Source of the DNA: Dictyostelium firmibasis
Taxonomy: Eukaryota; Evosea; Eumycetozoa; Dictyosteliales; Dictyosteliaceae
DNA length: 64,000 nucleotides
Assembly (NCBI GenBank): GCA_036169595.1
Contig: CM069770.1
Location: forward strand, 1,421,501 to 1,485,500
Direction: 5' to 3'
Part shown: piece after piece, positions 37,801 through 52,238 of the stretch
How the letters are laid out: each line of letters begins with the position of its first letter
Position numbering within the stretch: position 1 is the stretch's first letter
Translations under genes and position numbers: made by a program
The notes under the pieces: generated by a model
Seen by the model: the letters and a program-made list of their open reading frames with translations, nothing else
Told to the model about the DNA's origin: nothing
Database searches by the model: none

Positions 37801-40587
37801 AACCTTGGGAATATTGAATCCGAAAAACAATATAAAATCTATTCAATTGAAAATGAACATTGTTTTATGCCATCAACTTCTAAAAAATCAAAAAAAAGTG
37901 AAGCGTTCTTTAAAAAGTTTTCGTTACATGTAATGCCATCAATTTTATTATTCAATCAAATGAATGATCCTGTTCATCAAGATGTAATCGATTCTATATC
38001 ATCTTTAAATATCGATAATTTTTGTGAAAAGTGGTTAAAATTTTTAGAGAATTATGATTCTACATCATTAAATCATTTTAAAGATATCCAACAGGGACAT
38101 GATCGAAAGAAATCAATTGTTGGAGTAACATTTGGTATTGAAGTCAGTAAAATTTTATACCCTAAATTAATTCATCTTAAACATTTAACAAATAAAAATG
38201 AAAGAACTTCTATCAATCATTTACAGTTATTGGAATATTTAGAACCAATGGTTTCAAATAGAATAAAGCCAATTTTAAATAATTTTTGTACAATAATAGA
38301 CAGATATGATCAATTAAAACAAAGTATTCAAAATTGTCAAACAATTCTAGTAAGAAATCCTAGCTATAATATAGAGCATATAAGAAATATACACCACCCA
38401 TCAGCATTCTTATTAGAACCATTTGATACTCAAAATATACAGGAAATAAATAATAAAAATAGTAAAAATAATAGCAATAATATCAACAATAATAGCATTG
38501 GTAATAACATTAATACTACTAACAATAGCAGTAGTATTATTGGAAATAATAATAACAACAAAAATAATAACAACAATGAAGATGATGAAATACCAGTATC
38601 AGATGATTATGGACCTGAAAAAGCATTAAGAGAATTGGATAGAATGAAAAAAAGATATTCTAATATTAATCAAATTTTTAATTATATTCAAGATGGTGTT
38701 ATTCAAAATATATCAGATTTTGATTTGGAGGAATACTTAAAAAAAGCAAACTTTGAAAATTTAACTAAAAATCAACATTCTCTATTATTTAAAGCATTTA
38801 AATCAAGATCAATTGGTACAGTACATATTAAGAATTGTGACAATTTACAATTAAAAATATTAAAAAAATTAAATTTAAATAATTTAACAGAGATTGATTT
38901 TTCTGGTTGTAAAAATTTAGAATACATAAAGAATGGGAAATTCTTAAATTCACCATTAAATCTTCCATCTTTAAAAACATTGATAATTAGAAATTGTAAA
39001 AAATTATTTGGTTTAAGAATAGAATGTTTAAATTTAGAGACTTTGATTGCATCAGATTGTATTAGTTTGAAAGATTTTGATGTAAATTCACCAATTTTAA
39101 AAACATTAGATTTAAATTCATCAATTAAAAATTCAAATGTTTTCAATTTTTTAAAAAGATTTAAGAAATTAACATTTTTAGATATATCAAATTCAAAAGG
39201 AATAGAGACAATTGTAGAATTAGAATTTCCAGAATTAGAAGTTTTAGAGGCTAAATCAATCTCTAATTGTGTAAAGATTATTTTGGGTTTACCAGTAATA
39301 GAATCAATAAATTTTGAAGATTGTATAGATATGAGAGAAATTAAATCAAAGTCAAACCATAGTATGATTTGGAATGCTTTAAAATCATGTCCCAACAAAA
39401 TTATTTTTGAAAAAAAACAAATAAATTTAAATTTGATTGGCTCTGATATTAAAGAATTACCAATAAGAAATGAAACTGAAGTTGAATTGGTAGATACAAA
39501 TTATTTTCAATTATTCAATAATGAAGAAAAAAAAAAAAATTATTATAAAATTCAACAAGGTTTGGAAATAGGCGATATTCCAAATATAGTAAATTCAATT
39601 AAAATTCATGATGGATTTTGTCAAATTTTGAAACCTGGAATATTACCTGATAGTGTAAAGACATTGTATCTCAACGATATAAAGGTACCCTTGGAGGTTG
39701 GATCAATACCTTCGTCAGTAAAAAACCTAACATTAAATAATGATTTCGGTAGAGTTTTAACTAAAGATATTATCCCAACTGGTGTTCAGTTTTTAGATAT
39801 TCATAATATTAAATTACAACTAGAAATCGAATCAATACCATCATCTGTTACATATTTAAATTTTCATGATGGATTTGACCATATTTTATATCCTGGTATA
39901 ATTCCAGAGGGTGTAAAAATTTTACACTTTCAAAATTTAAAAAAACCATTAGTTGTAGGATCCATACCAAATTCTGTTAAAAGATTGACAATTACTGAAG
40001 CTGTACCTTTCAAATTAATACCTGGTATTATACCATCTATGGTTAACTTTCTTTATTTGTATGATGTAAAAGAAGAATTACAAATTGGTTCAATACCATC
40101 ATCAGTTACATCATTAGTTTTAAATTATAAATTTAATTCACCACTTCTTCCATATTTAATTCCTCATAGTGTTAGGTCATTAGATCTTTATAATCTAAAT
40201 CAACAATTACTTCCAGGCTCAATACCATCATCCGTTGAAATTTTAAGTTTTCAAGATGGATTCAATCTTAAGCTAATTAGTTCATTAATACCAAAAGATG
40301 TTTTAACACTTCACCTACATGATATAAAACAACCTTTAGAAATTGGGTCAATCCCATCAGTAAAAAGTTTAATACTCCACGATAAATTCAATCAACGTTT
40401 GTCTGTTGGAATAATACCAGAAGGAGTTGAATTTTTAAATCTATATAATTTAAAACAACAATTGGAAGTTGGTTCAATTCCAAACTCTATTAAAGAAATC
40501 ACCCTTGGTAAAAATTTTGATAAAGAAATACCCCCTTTTGTAATCCCTATTGGTACCAAAGTTATCATCGCTAACCAATTAAATTAA
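34855..40587 (+). CDS. Large multidomain protein: two kinase-like segments, ankyrin-like, LRR and FNIP repeats
   Basis: The open frame runs from 34945 to 40587. Its first in-frame ATG is at 35143, but the frame is open and coding-like back to an AAACAG acceptor at 34944. An ATG directly after a 36-base A run (34855-34857) is followed at once by GTAGAT. I therefore propose exon 1 as the ATG alone, giving 1,881 residues. Segments: a first kinase-like core near residues 364-385 (TDYQPDNIFIE, then IIGIDNDE); ankyrin-like repeats about 674-740; a second kinase-like core about 932-970 (NGDLNNFIV, then IYSIENEH); an Asn-rich linker about 1170-1214; leucine-rich repeats about 1290-1490; and some 12 FNIP repeats (GSIPSSV pattern) to the end. 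The kinase-like calls are inference from the Asp-x-x-x-x-Asn plus Asp/Glu pattern of PI-kinase-like folds. Function unknown. Confidence 0.8.
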
Positions 40588-40672
40588 AAGAAAATTAAAA
40601 AAAAATAAATAAAAAAAACTAATTTAATAAATTTTCTTTTAATTTTTATATACAAAAACAATTTTAATTTAT

Positions 40673-41362
40673 TTAACACATATGGATATGCTTGCAAACA
40701 GTTTCTTTACTCTCATGATTTTTTAATTCTGTAATAATTCTTCCAATTTCTTTGTCAACAATCTAATTAAAAAAAAAAAAAAAAAAAAAAAATAAAGTTA
40801 ATTAATTGAAAAAATAAAATCATTGTCTTTTAATTAATTAAAAACTCACTCTTTTACAAATATGAACAGCTTCTTTGATTCCAAAGGTATTGCATTGACC
40901 GTCAACATATGCTCTTGCAGTATTGATATCTTTGTTTACAACATTTTCAGCTTTACCCACTGCAAAATGACAAGTACTACATTCTAATTTCTTTACTGGG
41001 TTAATGTAGTTTTTATTCCAATGCCACTTTCCTACCAATTCTTTTTTTTCCTCTGCGAGAAAAGCATTTGAACCACAAAGACCTAATTGAGTACAAGCAA
41101 CTTCTGGAGTTTCATTCTCTAATACTAATTTAACCATGGATAAACCATATGTGTTTACTATAATTTCACAATTACTAGCCCATTGATTTGGAAGCAGAGA
41201 ACAAGCAGAGTCTAAATATGGAATTATTTGGTTTTGAGTAAAATTTTGTGTGACTAAATCTTCTGCTGCTTTGACTGAGAATTGACATAACTCACAAGTC
41301 AATGCACTAATAGTTTTTGTTGAAATTGCTAAAATTGACAATAATAATATAAATAATCTCAT
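40673..41362 (-). CDS. Secreted double saposin-B (amoebapore-like) protein
   Basis: Two exons: 40850-41362 and 40673-40762, in phase 0 (GTGAGT donor), 200 residues. A signal peptide occupies residues 1-20 (MRLFILLLSILAISTKTISA). The first saposin-B domain has its six cysteines in LTCELCQF, ACSLL, NCEIIV and ACTQLGLC; the second in LECSTCHF, QCNTF, HICK and, from exon 2, VCKHIHMC. The second exon is needed to complete the final cysteine pair, which supports the splice model. Saposin-B proteins bind or perturb lipids; in amoebae they work in lysosomes and phagosomes, sometimes as bacteria-killing pore formers (the apl family in Dictyostelium). I cannot assign the individual family member. It is convergent with the FNIP-repeat gene, with 85 bp between stops. 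Confidence 0.88.
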
Positions 41363-41893
41363 TTTATTTATTTATTTTTCTTTATGTTATTTGTTTGATA
41401 TTTTTTTTTATTGGTGAATGAAAATATTTTTAAAAAAAAATCTCTTTTTTATAGTTTTTTTTTTTTGTTTAATTATTTTCTAAAAATAAATAAATAAAAA
41501 CTATAACCAGGACCAACTCCGTTTGAATTTTTTTTAATTAAAAAAAAACAAGAACTAATTTTTACTGGTAAAAACGGTTTGTTTTTTTTTTATATTTTTT
41601 TTTTTTTTTTTTCAAAAGAACTTCGGTTGTTGGTTTGTTTTTTTTTTAAAATTTCATCAAAATTTTCATAAAACTAACGGTTATGAAGTTTTTTTTTAAT
41701 TTAAAAAAACAGATAGTATAAACTATACACAATTAAAAAAACAAATAAAAAATTTTGTAAAGGTTTTTTTATTTATTATTATTAACAATTTTTTTTTAAT
41801 AACCTCTTCCAATTAGATAAGTTCGAACTTTTAAAAAACAATTTAATTTATTTTTTAAAAGTTTTGATAAAATTTTTTACACCATTTTTTTTT
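41363..41893. other. AT-rich spacer left of the mobile-element block
   Basis: About 530 bp upstream of the saposin-B gene start, with T/A runs and no reading frame. It contains the saposin gene promoter and ends at the 3' LTR of the adjacent element. Confidence 0.5.
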
Positions 41894-41897
41894 AATT

Positions 41898-42364
41898 TGT
41901 AATAATAGAGGTTGAACGTGGTTATAACGAAGTGGCTAAATATTGTCAACTTATTATTACAAATTATAATTATGAGTCCGAATATATTTATATAATTATT
42001 TTTATTATTTATTTATTATTACTTAATATTACTTTAGTTTAATATTTAATTTTAATATTTATTTATTTTATATTTATTTATTTTTATATTTATTTATTTT
42101 ATATTTTATTTATTTATTATATTTATTTATTTTATATTTTATTTATTTATTTTATATTTGATTGTAAACTGAAAGACTGCCGAAAATAAATAAATTTATT
42201 TTCTTTTTATACTGAGTCTTAAACGGTGACTCAATATAATTACGAGTAAAGAAGGATCCAAAAGAATGTTCTAGAACACAGCTGACGTTGAGATTACGGA
42301 TTATAATAAACGACATATTGATACATAATTAACTGATATAAATTATGTTACCAGTTCTATCACA
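41898..42364 (-). repeat. 3' LTR of the Ty3/gypsy-type element
   Basis: 467 bp with TG...CA ends on the minus strand (TGTGATAG to ATTATTACA), very AT-rich in the middle. It is repeated without visible change at 51790-52238 plus 53889-53906. Confidence 0.9.
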
Positions 42365-42383
42365 TTCACCCCTCCTTTAAATT

Positions 42384-45300
42384 TTATGCTGGGTTTCTTC
42401 TTGGGAGCACAACCGGTAAAGTGGCAACTGCTGGACCTTGGACATAATTTGGTAACTGTCTATCTTGAGTTGTTTCTTGGATTCTACCAGCATTTTGGAC
42501 CGGAGTTCGAGGGATATAATTATTTGGAATGTTGTTATCAGTTCTGGCTTCTCTAGACGAAGGTTGAGAATTAACTACCGGCGAAGGCGTTGGTAAAGTT
42601 GGAACTCTTTTTTGAATGATGGGTGGAATATTGAGAATTAATTTGGCTAATCTATGAATATAGACTTTACAATTATCTACATTTTGTAATGATGAAGCTC
42701 TTGAATTTAACGGTAATTCAATTCTGACAACCTGTGGAGAGAGTATCTCAATAACTTTAAATGGGCCTACCCATTTTGGAAGAAATTTATATGTTTGTAA
42801 ATCTTCTGGAGCTGATCTGTTCTTAAGGAGTATAAAACAACCAATAGTAATCTTTGAAATATTGTATTTTTTCTTACTTCTTTTTTCAATTGATTCGGAA
42901 ATATTTCTTTTGGCGGTACTAATAGATCTTTTAACCATTCTTTTAACTCTATCACCATATGCTTCGCCTGTTACTGTTCTGGCTGGGAATATATTTTGAT
43001 CAACTAACAAATCCAAAGGAACGGTGGGTTCTCTACCATAAAGTAACCTGTACGGAGTAAAGCCTGTGGACGTTTGTATAGCCATTCTATAAGCAAATAA
43101 ACATGAATCTAAGTATAAATCCCAGGAAACATGATAATCCGAAACATAAGATTTAATCATTAACACTAATGTTTTGTTAAATCTTTCCACTAGTCCATCA
43201 GTTTGAGGGTGATATGGAGTCGTGTTGGCTTTCTTAATTTTGAAGACTTCGTTTAAATTACTAATAACCTTATTGATGAACGAAGTTCCTAAATCCGATA
43301 GAAGTTTCTTAGGAGCACCATGGCGAGCAATAATTAAATTATAATAATGTATAGCAGTGGTTTCAGCTGAACAGTCTTCTGTGGCGACTGCTTCTACCCA
43401 TTTAGTCAAGTAGTCCGAGAAAACTAAAATGTATGCATTGTTCCTGGATGTTCTTTCTCTGATTGGACCAATAAAATCGACAGCTACAACTTCGAACGGC
43501 TCCGAAACAACTATGGTACCAACTGGACTTCTCAATACATCATGCGGGCTTGTTTTAGTTTTTTGACAACTATCACAATTATTAATGTAGGTTCTAACGT
43601 CTAAAAACATATTTTTCCAATAAAATCTCCTAGAAATTTTTTCAAATGTTTTTTGATAACCTAAGTGACCGCCTGTTAAAGAATCATCATGAAAAATTTC
43701 TATTACTTGGTTAACTAAAGAGTTTGGAACAACCACACATCTTGCAACAACTTGAAGTTTTTTAAAAAATTTGTTAGGATTGACGATTAAACGATATAAA
43801 ACACCATTAAATAAAGTATAAAAAGGTTCTTCTGCCGTTAATCTGGATGCTACATCTTTATCCAATTCTTGTTTCTTTTCTAATAAATGATTAATAATTA
43901 ATTTTAATTTTGGATCAGCTGCTTGTTCAATTTTAAAATTACCAATATCCATAATATCAATTTCAGGTTGATCAATATTATTAATTAATGCTGTCAATGG
44001 GCATCTTGAAAGCGCATCTGCAACTGTATTCATCTTACCAGATCTGTAGGTGAATTTAATGTTGTATGCACCTAATTTGACATTCCAATTTATTAATCTC
44101 TTATTTTTAATTTTACCATTACCAGTTTTTAAAACTGTTATTGCTATATTATCGGTTATGACCTCCACCTTTGAAGACCCAATAATATGATGAAAATAAT
44201 CCAAAGAATCCACCACTGATAGACATTCTTTTTCAGAGGTTGAAAAGTTAACTTCAGCACCTTTGATTGATCTTGAAAAAAAGGAAATGATTTTATCATT
44301 TTGTTTGAGTACTGAACCAATTCCAATGTCACTAGCATCGGTTTCTAAAATATAATCTTGTGCTGGATTCTGATAAGATAGTATCACTTTCTGATTAACT
44401 AAATCATTGATTATTTGAATAATGATTTGCCTATGACTGTCTGACCAACTAAATTTATTTTCTTTTTTAATTAGAGAATATATAGGTACTAGTTTTGAAG
44501 ATAAATTCTTGACATGTCTTCTAAAATAATTGATCGTTCCTAATAATCTCTGTAATTCCTTAATATTAGATGGATTGACTAATTTTAATAAAGGATCTAT
44601 TCGTGAGTAATCTATCTCTACTCCTTTATCTGAGACCAAGTGACCTAAAAATTTAATTTGAGATCTGAAAAATTGACATTTTTTTAATTTTATTTTTAAT
44701 TTGTGTTGATTTAATATTTCAAATACACTATCCAAGTGTTGTTGATGGACTTGACTATTTTCAGAAAAAATTAAAATATCATCGAAATATACTAAAACAA
44801 ATTTTCTAATAAAAGAGCTAAAAATCTTATTCATCACCCTCTGAAATGTTGCGGGTGCATTCGTTAATCCGAATGGCATCACATTAAATTCAAATAGACC
44901 GAACGGAGTGGCGAATGCCGTTAAATATTTAGATTCTTCTTTAATAGGAATTTGATGATAACCAGAGACCATATCCAACTTTGAAAAAATTTTTGCATCT
45001 TTCAAATTTGACCAAAGATCATCAATGTTGGGAATTGGAAATCGATCTTTGATGGTTATATTATTTAATTTACTATAATTAACACACATTCTAAAAGACT
45101 CTGCTTTCGGAACTAATACAATACTTGACGCTACTGGAGAATTCGATTCTCTGATAATTTTATTTTTAATCAACTCTTTTATGTGACTATCCAAAAAATT
45201 CTTTTGATCCTCACTGAACTTTACTGGATAAGGATAAAAATCTACAATTGAAGTATTCAATCTTATTTCATGGATGACATTTGAAATTTTTCCTGGGTTC

Positions 45301-45647
45301 GTTAAATTATCAGTGAATACTTTATTCCATTTATTTACTAAAGTTTTAACTGATTCCTTGTGAACATCATCCGAAATGTCACCGGAACTGGACGAACTAG
45401 ATATTACTTCCTTAGTTGGATTTATAACTTCAACAATTGAATTCAAATGATGATTATCTAGATTGAATACTGAATCCAATTCAGTAGAATTCATTGGGTA
45501 ATCAAACTGAAGTTCATTGAATACCTTAACTTCGGAAATTGTGTTTGTTGATTCTTTAATGATGATCGGAAGACCATGGAATGGAAGAAGTTTTGTAAAT
45601 GATCCGTTAATAGATAAAGTATTGGTTTGAAGGTTAATACAAGAGTT
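42384..45647 (-). CDS. pol region of the LTR element (fossil part)
   Basis: A long reading frame (about 1,036 residues at 42384-45494) with further coding-like sequence up to 45647. Recognisable in order: reverse transcriptase (YFDDILIF core), RNase H (ETDASDIGIG start), the integrase zinc-binding HHCC region (GGHLGYQKTF...CDSCQKT), and the integrase core (AVDFIGPI, LLSDLGTSF, HPQTDGLVERFNKTL). The domain order RT-RNase H-integrase is that of Ty3/gypsy elements. No chromodomain is evident at the C-terminus, unlike Skipper-1. It is described only as part of a broken element. Confidence 0.88.
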   Translation of the reverse strand, partial: NSCINLQTNTLSINGSFTKLLPFHGLPIIIKESTNTISEVKVFNELQFDYPMNSTELDSVFNLDNHHLNSIVEVINPTKEVISSSSSSGDISDDVHKESVKTLVNKWNKVFTDNLTNPGKISNVIHEIRLNTSIVDFYPYPVKFSEDQKNFLDSHIKELIKNKIIRESNSPVASSIVLVPKAESFRMCVNYSKLNNITIKDRFPIPNIDDLWSNLKDAKIFSKLDMVSGYHQIPIKEESKYLTAFATPFGLFEFNVMPFGLTNAPATFQRVMNKIFSSFIRKFVLVYFDDILIFSENSQVHQQHLDSVFEILNQHKLKIKLKKCQFFRSQIKFLGHLVSDKGVEIDYSRIDPLLKLVNPSNIKELQRLLGTINYFRRHVKNLSSKLVPIYSLIKKENKFSWSDSHRQIIIQIINDLVNQKVILSYQNPAQDYILETDASDIGIGSVLKQNDKIISFFSRSIKGAEVNFSTSEKECLSVVDSLDYFHHIIGSSKVEVITDNIAITVLKTGNGKIKNKRLINWNVKLGAYNIKFTYRSGKMNTVADALSRCPLTALINNIDQPEIDIMDIGNFKIEQAADPKLKLIINHLLEKKQELDKDVASRLTAEEPFYTLFNGVLYRLIVNPNKFFKKLQVVARCVVVPNSLVNQVIEIFHDDSLTGGHLGYQKTFEKISRRFYWKNMFLDVRTYINNCDSCQKTKTSPHDVLRSPVGTIVVSEPFEVVAVDFIGPIRERTSRNNAYILVFSDYLTKWVEAVATEDCSAETTAIHYYNLIIARHGAPKKLLSDLGTSFINKVISNLNEVFKIKKANTTPYHPQTDGLVERFNKTLVLMIKSYVSDYHVSWDLYLDSCLFAYRMAIQTSTGFTPYRLLYGREPTVPLDLLVDQNIFPARTVTGEAYGDRVKRMVKRSISTAKRNISESIEKRSKKKYNISKITIGCFILLKNRSAPEDLQTYKFLPKWVGPFKVIEILSPQVVRIELPLNSRASSLQNVDNCKVYIHRLAKLILNIPPIIQKRVPTLPTPSPVVNSQPSSREARTDNNIPNNYIPRTPVQNAGRIQETTQDRQLPNYVQGPAVATLPVVLPRRNPA

Positions 45648-45687
45648 AGCACTACAACATTTCTTCTACCCCCTGCTGTGTGTTTTT
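45648..45687. repeat. Left terminal inverted repeat of the DNA transposon
   Basis: It begins AGCACTACAAC and contains CCCCCTGCTGTGTG. It pairs with 50203-50241 in inverted orientation with about six mismatches and one gap. Confidence 0.7.
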
Positions 45688-45933
45688 CTGAAGTAATTTT
45701 TGAAAGTGTGGGTGGGGGTAGCTGCGCAAATTTTTTTTTTTTTTTAAATTATTTCAATTTTTTTTTTTCAAAATTTTATTTTTCATATCATTCACCTCAA
45801 ATAAACTACATTTTAATATATATTTATTGCCTATTTGATAATTTTATTTGTTTACTTTATTTGTTACTTTATAATATATATTTTGTGCCCGTTTTATTTA
45901 TTTATTATTTTTTAGAGGTGTTAATTAAATTAG

Positions 45934-49860
<3,927 letters not shown>

Positions 49861-49900
49861 TAAAATAATAACAATAATATTACAAAAAAAAAAAAAATCA

Positions 49901-49933
<33 letters not shown>

Positions 49934-49994
49934 AACAAAAAAAAAAAAAAAAAATTTTAATTTTAAAAAAAAATATAAATAAAAATTAATTATT

Positions 49995-50039
49995 AACCGA
50001 TTCAGTTTGTGATAAATCTTTACACGGACTGAATCGGTT
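49995..50039. repeat. Hairpin near the right end of the DNA transposon
   Basis: AACCGATTCAGT and its exact complement ACTGAATCGGTT are separated by 21 bases. It lies between the transposase start and the right terminal repeat, so it could be a transposase-binding or promoter element. Confidence 0.75.
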
Positions 50040-50202
50040 GAAAAATACACTTTTATTTGAATTTTTAGGAGACGGCAGGTTGCGAAGATTTCAGGTGGTA
50101 TATGTCGAAATCTTCCCACAATTTTTATATGAGAAACTTTTTTTTTTTTTCAAAGTTAATTTTTACATATTAAATTTTTATGAGACCCCACTTAACACTT
50201 GT

Positions 50203-50241
50203 AAAAACCCACGGCAGGGGGAGAAGATAATTTGCAGTGCT
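50203..50241. repeat. Right terminal inverted repeat of the DNA transposon
   Basis: Read on the minus strand it begins AGCACTGCAAA and contains CCCCCTGCCGTGGG, the partner of 45648-45687. Confidence 0.7.
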
Positions 50242-50765
50242 TCTAATAATAAGTCAATACCAATGACACATTTAAGTTTAATTTCATCAGATACCAAGAC
50301 GTTATTGATGACCAAAGCTCTACTATTTCTGGAAACGGCCAAGCTTAAAGAAGTTTTCCCGATCACTTTGATTGATGTGTTGTTGGCAGCACCAAGACTT
50401 TTTTCAATTTTTGTAATATTGCAATTTAATTTCTCTGCCAACTCTTTATGAATTACGGTGACTGAAGATCCTGTGTCAATTAAACATCTAGTTTTTTCTT
50501 TATTTAATTCTAGAATAGCAACCAAACTTCCTGAAATAGTCTTCTCATTACTTATACTAGATATTAAATTGATTTCGACTCTGCAGTCTTCTGCTGAGTG
50601 GTTGGTGTATCCACAGATTGCACAATTTCTTCCTGACTCCTGATTCTGGTTTCTAAAATTTCTATTATTTCTATTTTTAAAATTATTATTATTATTATTA
50701 TTATATCTGTTATTATTATTAAAATTATTATTATTAAAATTATTATTATTATTATTATTATTAAA

Positions 50766-50797
<32 letters not shown>

Positions 50798-51641
50798 AAT
50801 TATTATTATTATTAAAATTATTATTATTATTAAAATTATTATTATTATTAAAATTATTATTATTTCTATTATTAAAATTATTATATCTATTATATCTATT
50901 ATTATTAAAATTTGTATTATTTTTAAAATTTGGACTATTATTAATTTTTTTTTCTTTATTAATTGCTATCATCTCTTGATAATTATCATTATCCCCATAA
51001 TAATTTTGAAAATTATTGTAATTCTCATCTTCATTATAGTAATTTTGGATATTATTAATTTCTTGATTTATTGGTGGAGGCAATTGAAGTGGAATATTCT
51101 GATTTACTTCAAAGAAGCTAGTACTTGCAAAGAATGGAACTTTATATGTTTTATAGTAGTTAGCTCCAATTTCTATCGCGTCCCTGATCATTTCTTCAAT
51201 TGACTCTTTTGAATTTTTGTTCAAAATTTGATTCTTCACATGTGGATCTGAAATTCCATTTGTTAAATATGTAAACATCAAAGATAAATCAACAACTGGA
51301 ATGATACTATGGTACAACCTACCTAATCCATGAATATATTTACTGAAAGTTTTAAATTTCGTATCTTTGATATTCTGCAATTCCATCAACGGATTATCTT
51401 TAATTTTCGAATAACGGCCAATTAAATTTGTTTTCGCGATTGGATACGTCAATTGCTGGTGACGGCACAAATCCAATGCATCTCTTAAAGCTTCATCTCT
51501 GAAATAATCGATGAATACCACTTTAAGTTGCAAGTGGTTAAAATTAAAAATATTTTCTACCTTGACTTCGATTACTTCAAAAATCGTCTCTATTTCTGTG
51601 GCTCTTTTGCCATCAAAAATAATAAAATTGAGACCTTCCAT
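50242..51641 (-). CDS. gag-protease region of the LTR element (fossil part)
   Basis: A reading frame starting MEGLNFIIFDGKRATEI with a helical gag-like N-terminal half, an extreme Asn/Phe-rich linker (an AAT/TTT microsatellite at about 50680-50900), a zinc knuckle (CAICGYTNHSAEDC, C-x2-C-x4-H-x4-C), and an aspartic protease active site (LIDTGSS). It is interrupted on its downstream side by the DNA transposon ending at 50241. Confidence 0.85.
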
Positions 51642-51702
51642 AATTTTTACTCTATTGACTAATTATTATATTTAAATTTATTTTTATTATTATTATATAT
51701 AT

Positions 51703-51742
<40 letters not shown>

Positions 51743-51789
51743 ATTAATTATTTAATTAATGTACTACAGGTGACCGTAGATGTCGCCAA

Positions 51790-52238
51790 TGTAATAATAG
51801 AGGTTGAACGTGGTTATAACGAAGTGGCTAAATATTGTCAACTTATTATTACAAATTATAATTATGAGTCCGAATATATTTATATAATTATTTTTATTAT
51901 TTATTTATTATTACTTAATATTACTTTAGTTTAATATTTAATTTTAATATTTATTTATTTTATATTTATTTATTTTTATATTTATTTATTTTATATTTTA
52001 TTTATTTATTATATTTATTTATTTTATATTTTATTTATTTATTTTATATTTGATTGTAAACTGAAAGACTGCCGAAAATAAATAAATTTATTTTCTTTTT
52101 ATACTGAGTCTTAAACGGTGACTCAATATAATTACGAGTAAAGAAGGATCCAAAAGAATGTTCTAGAACACAGCTGACGTTGAGATTACGGATTATAATA
52201 AACGACATATTGATACATAATTAACTGATATAAATTAT
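51790..52238 (-). repeat. 5' LTR of the element, main part
   Basis: 449 bp identical by eye to the corresponding part of the 3' LTR. The remaining 18 bp of this LTR lie at 53889-53906, on the far side of the inserted TRE5-like element. Confidence 0.9.

Noticed and set aside
49898-50119. Phe-run frame beside the transposase start
   Set aside because: T/A homopolymers upstream of the gene; includes the hairpin, not a coding region.
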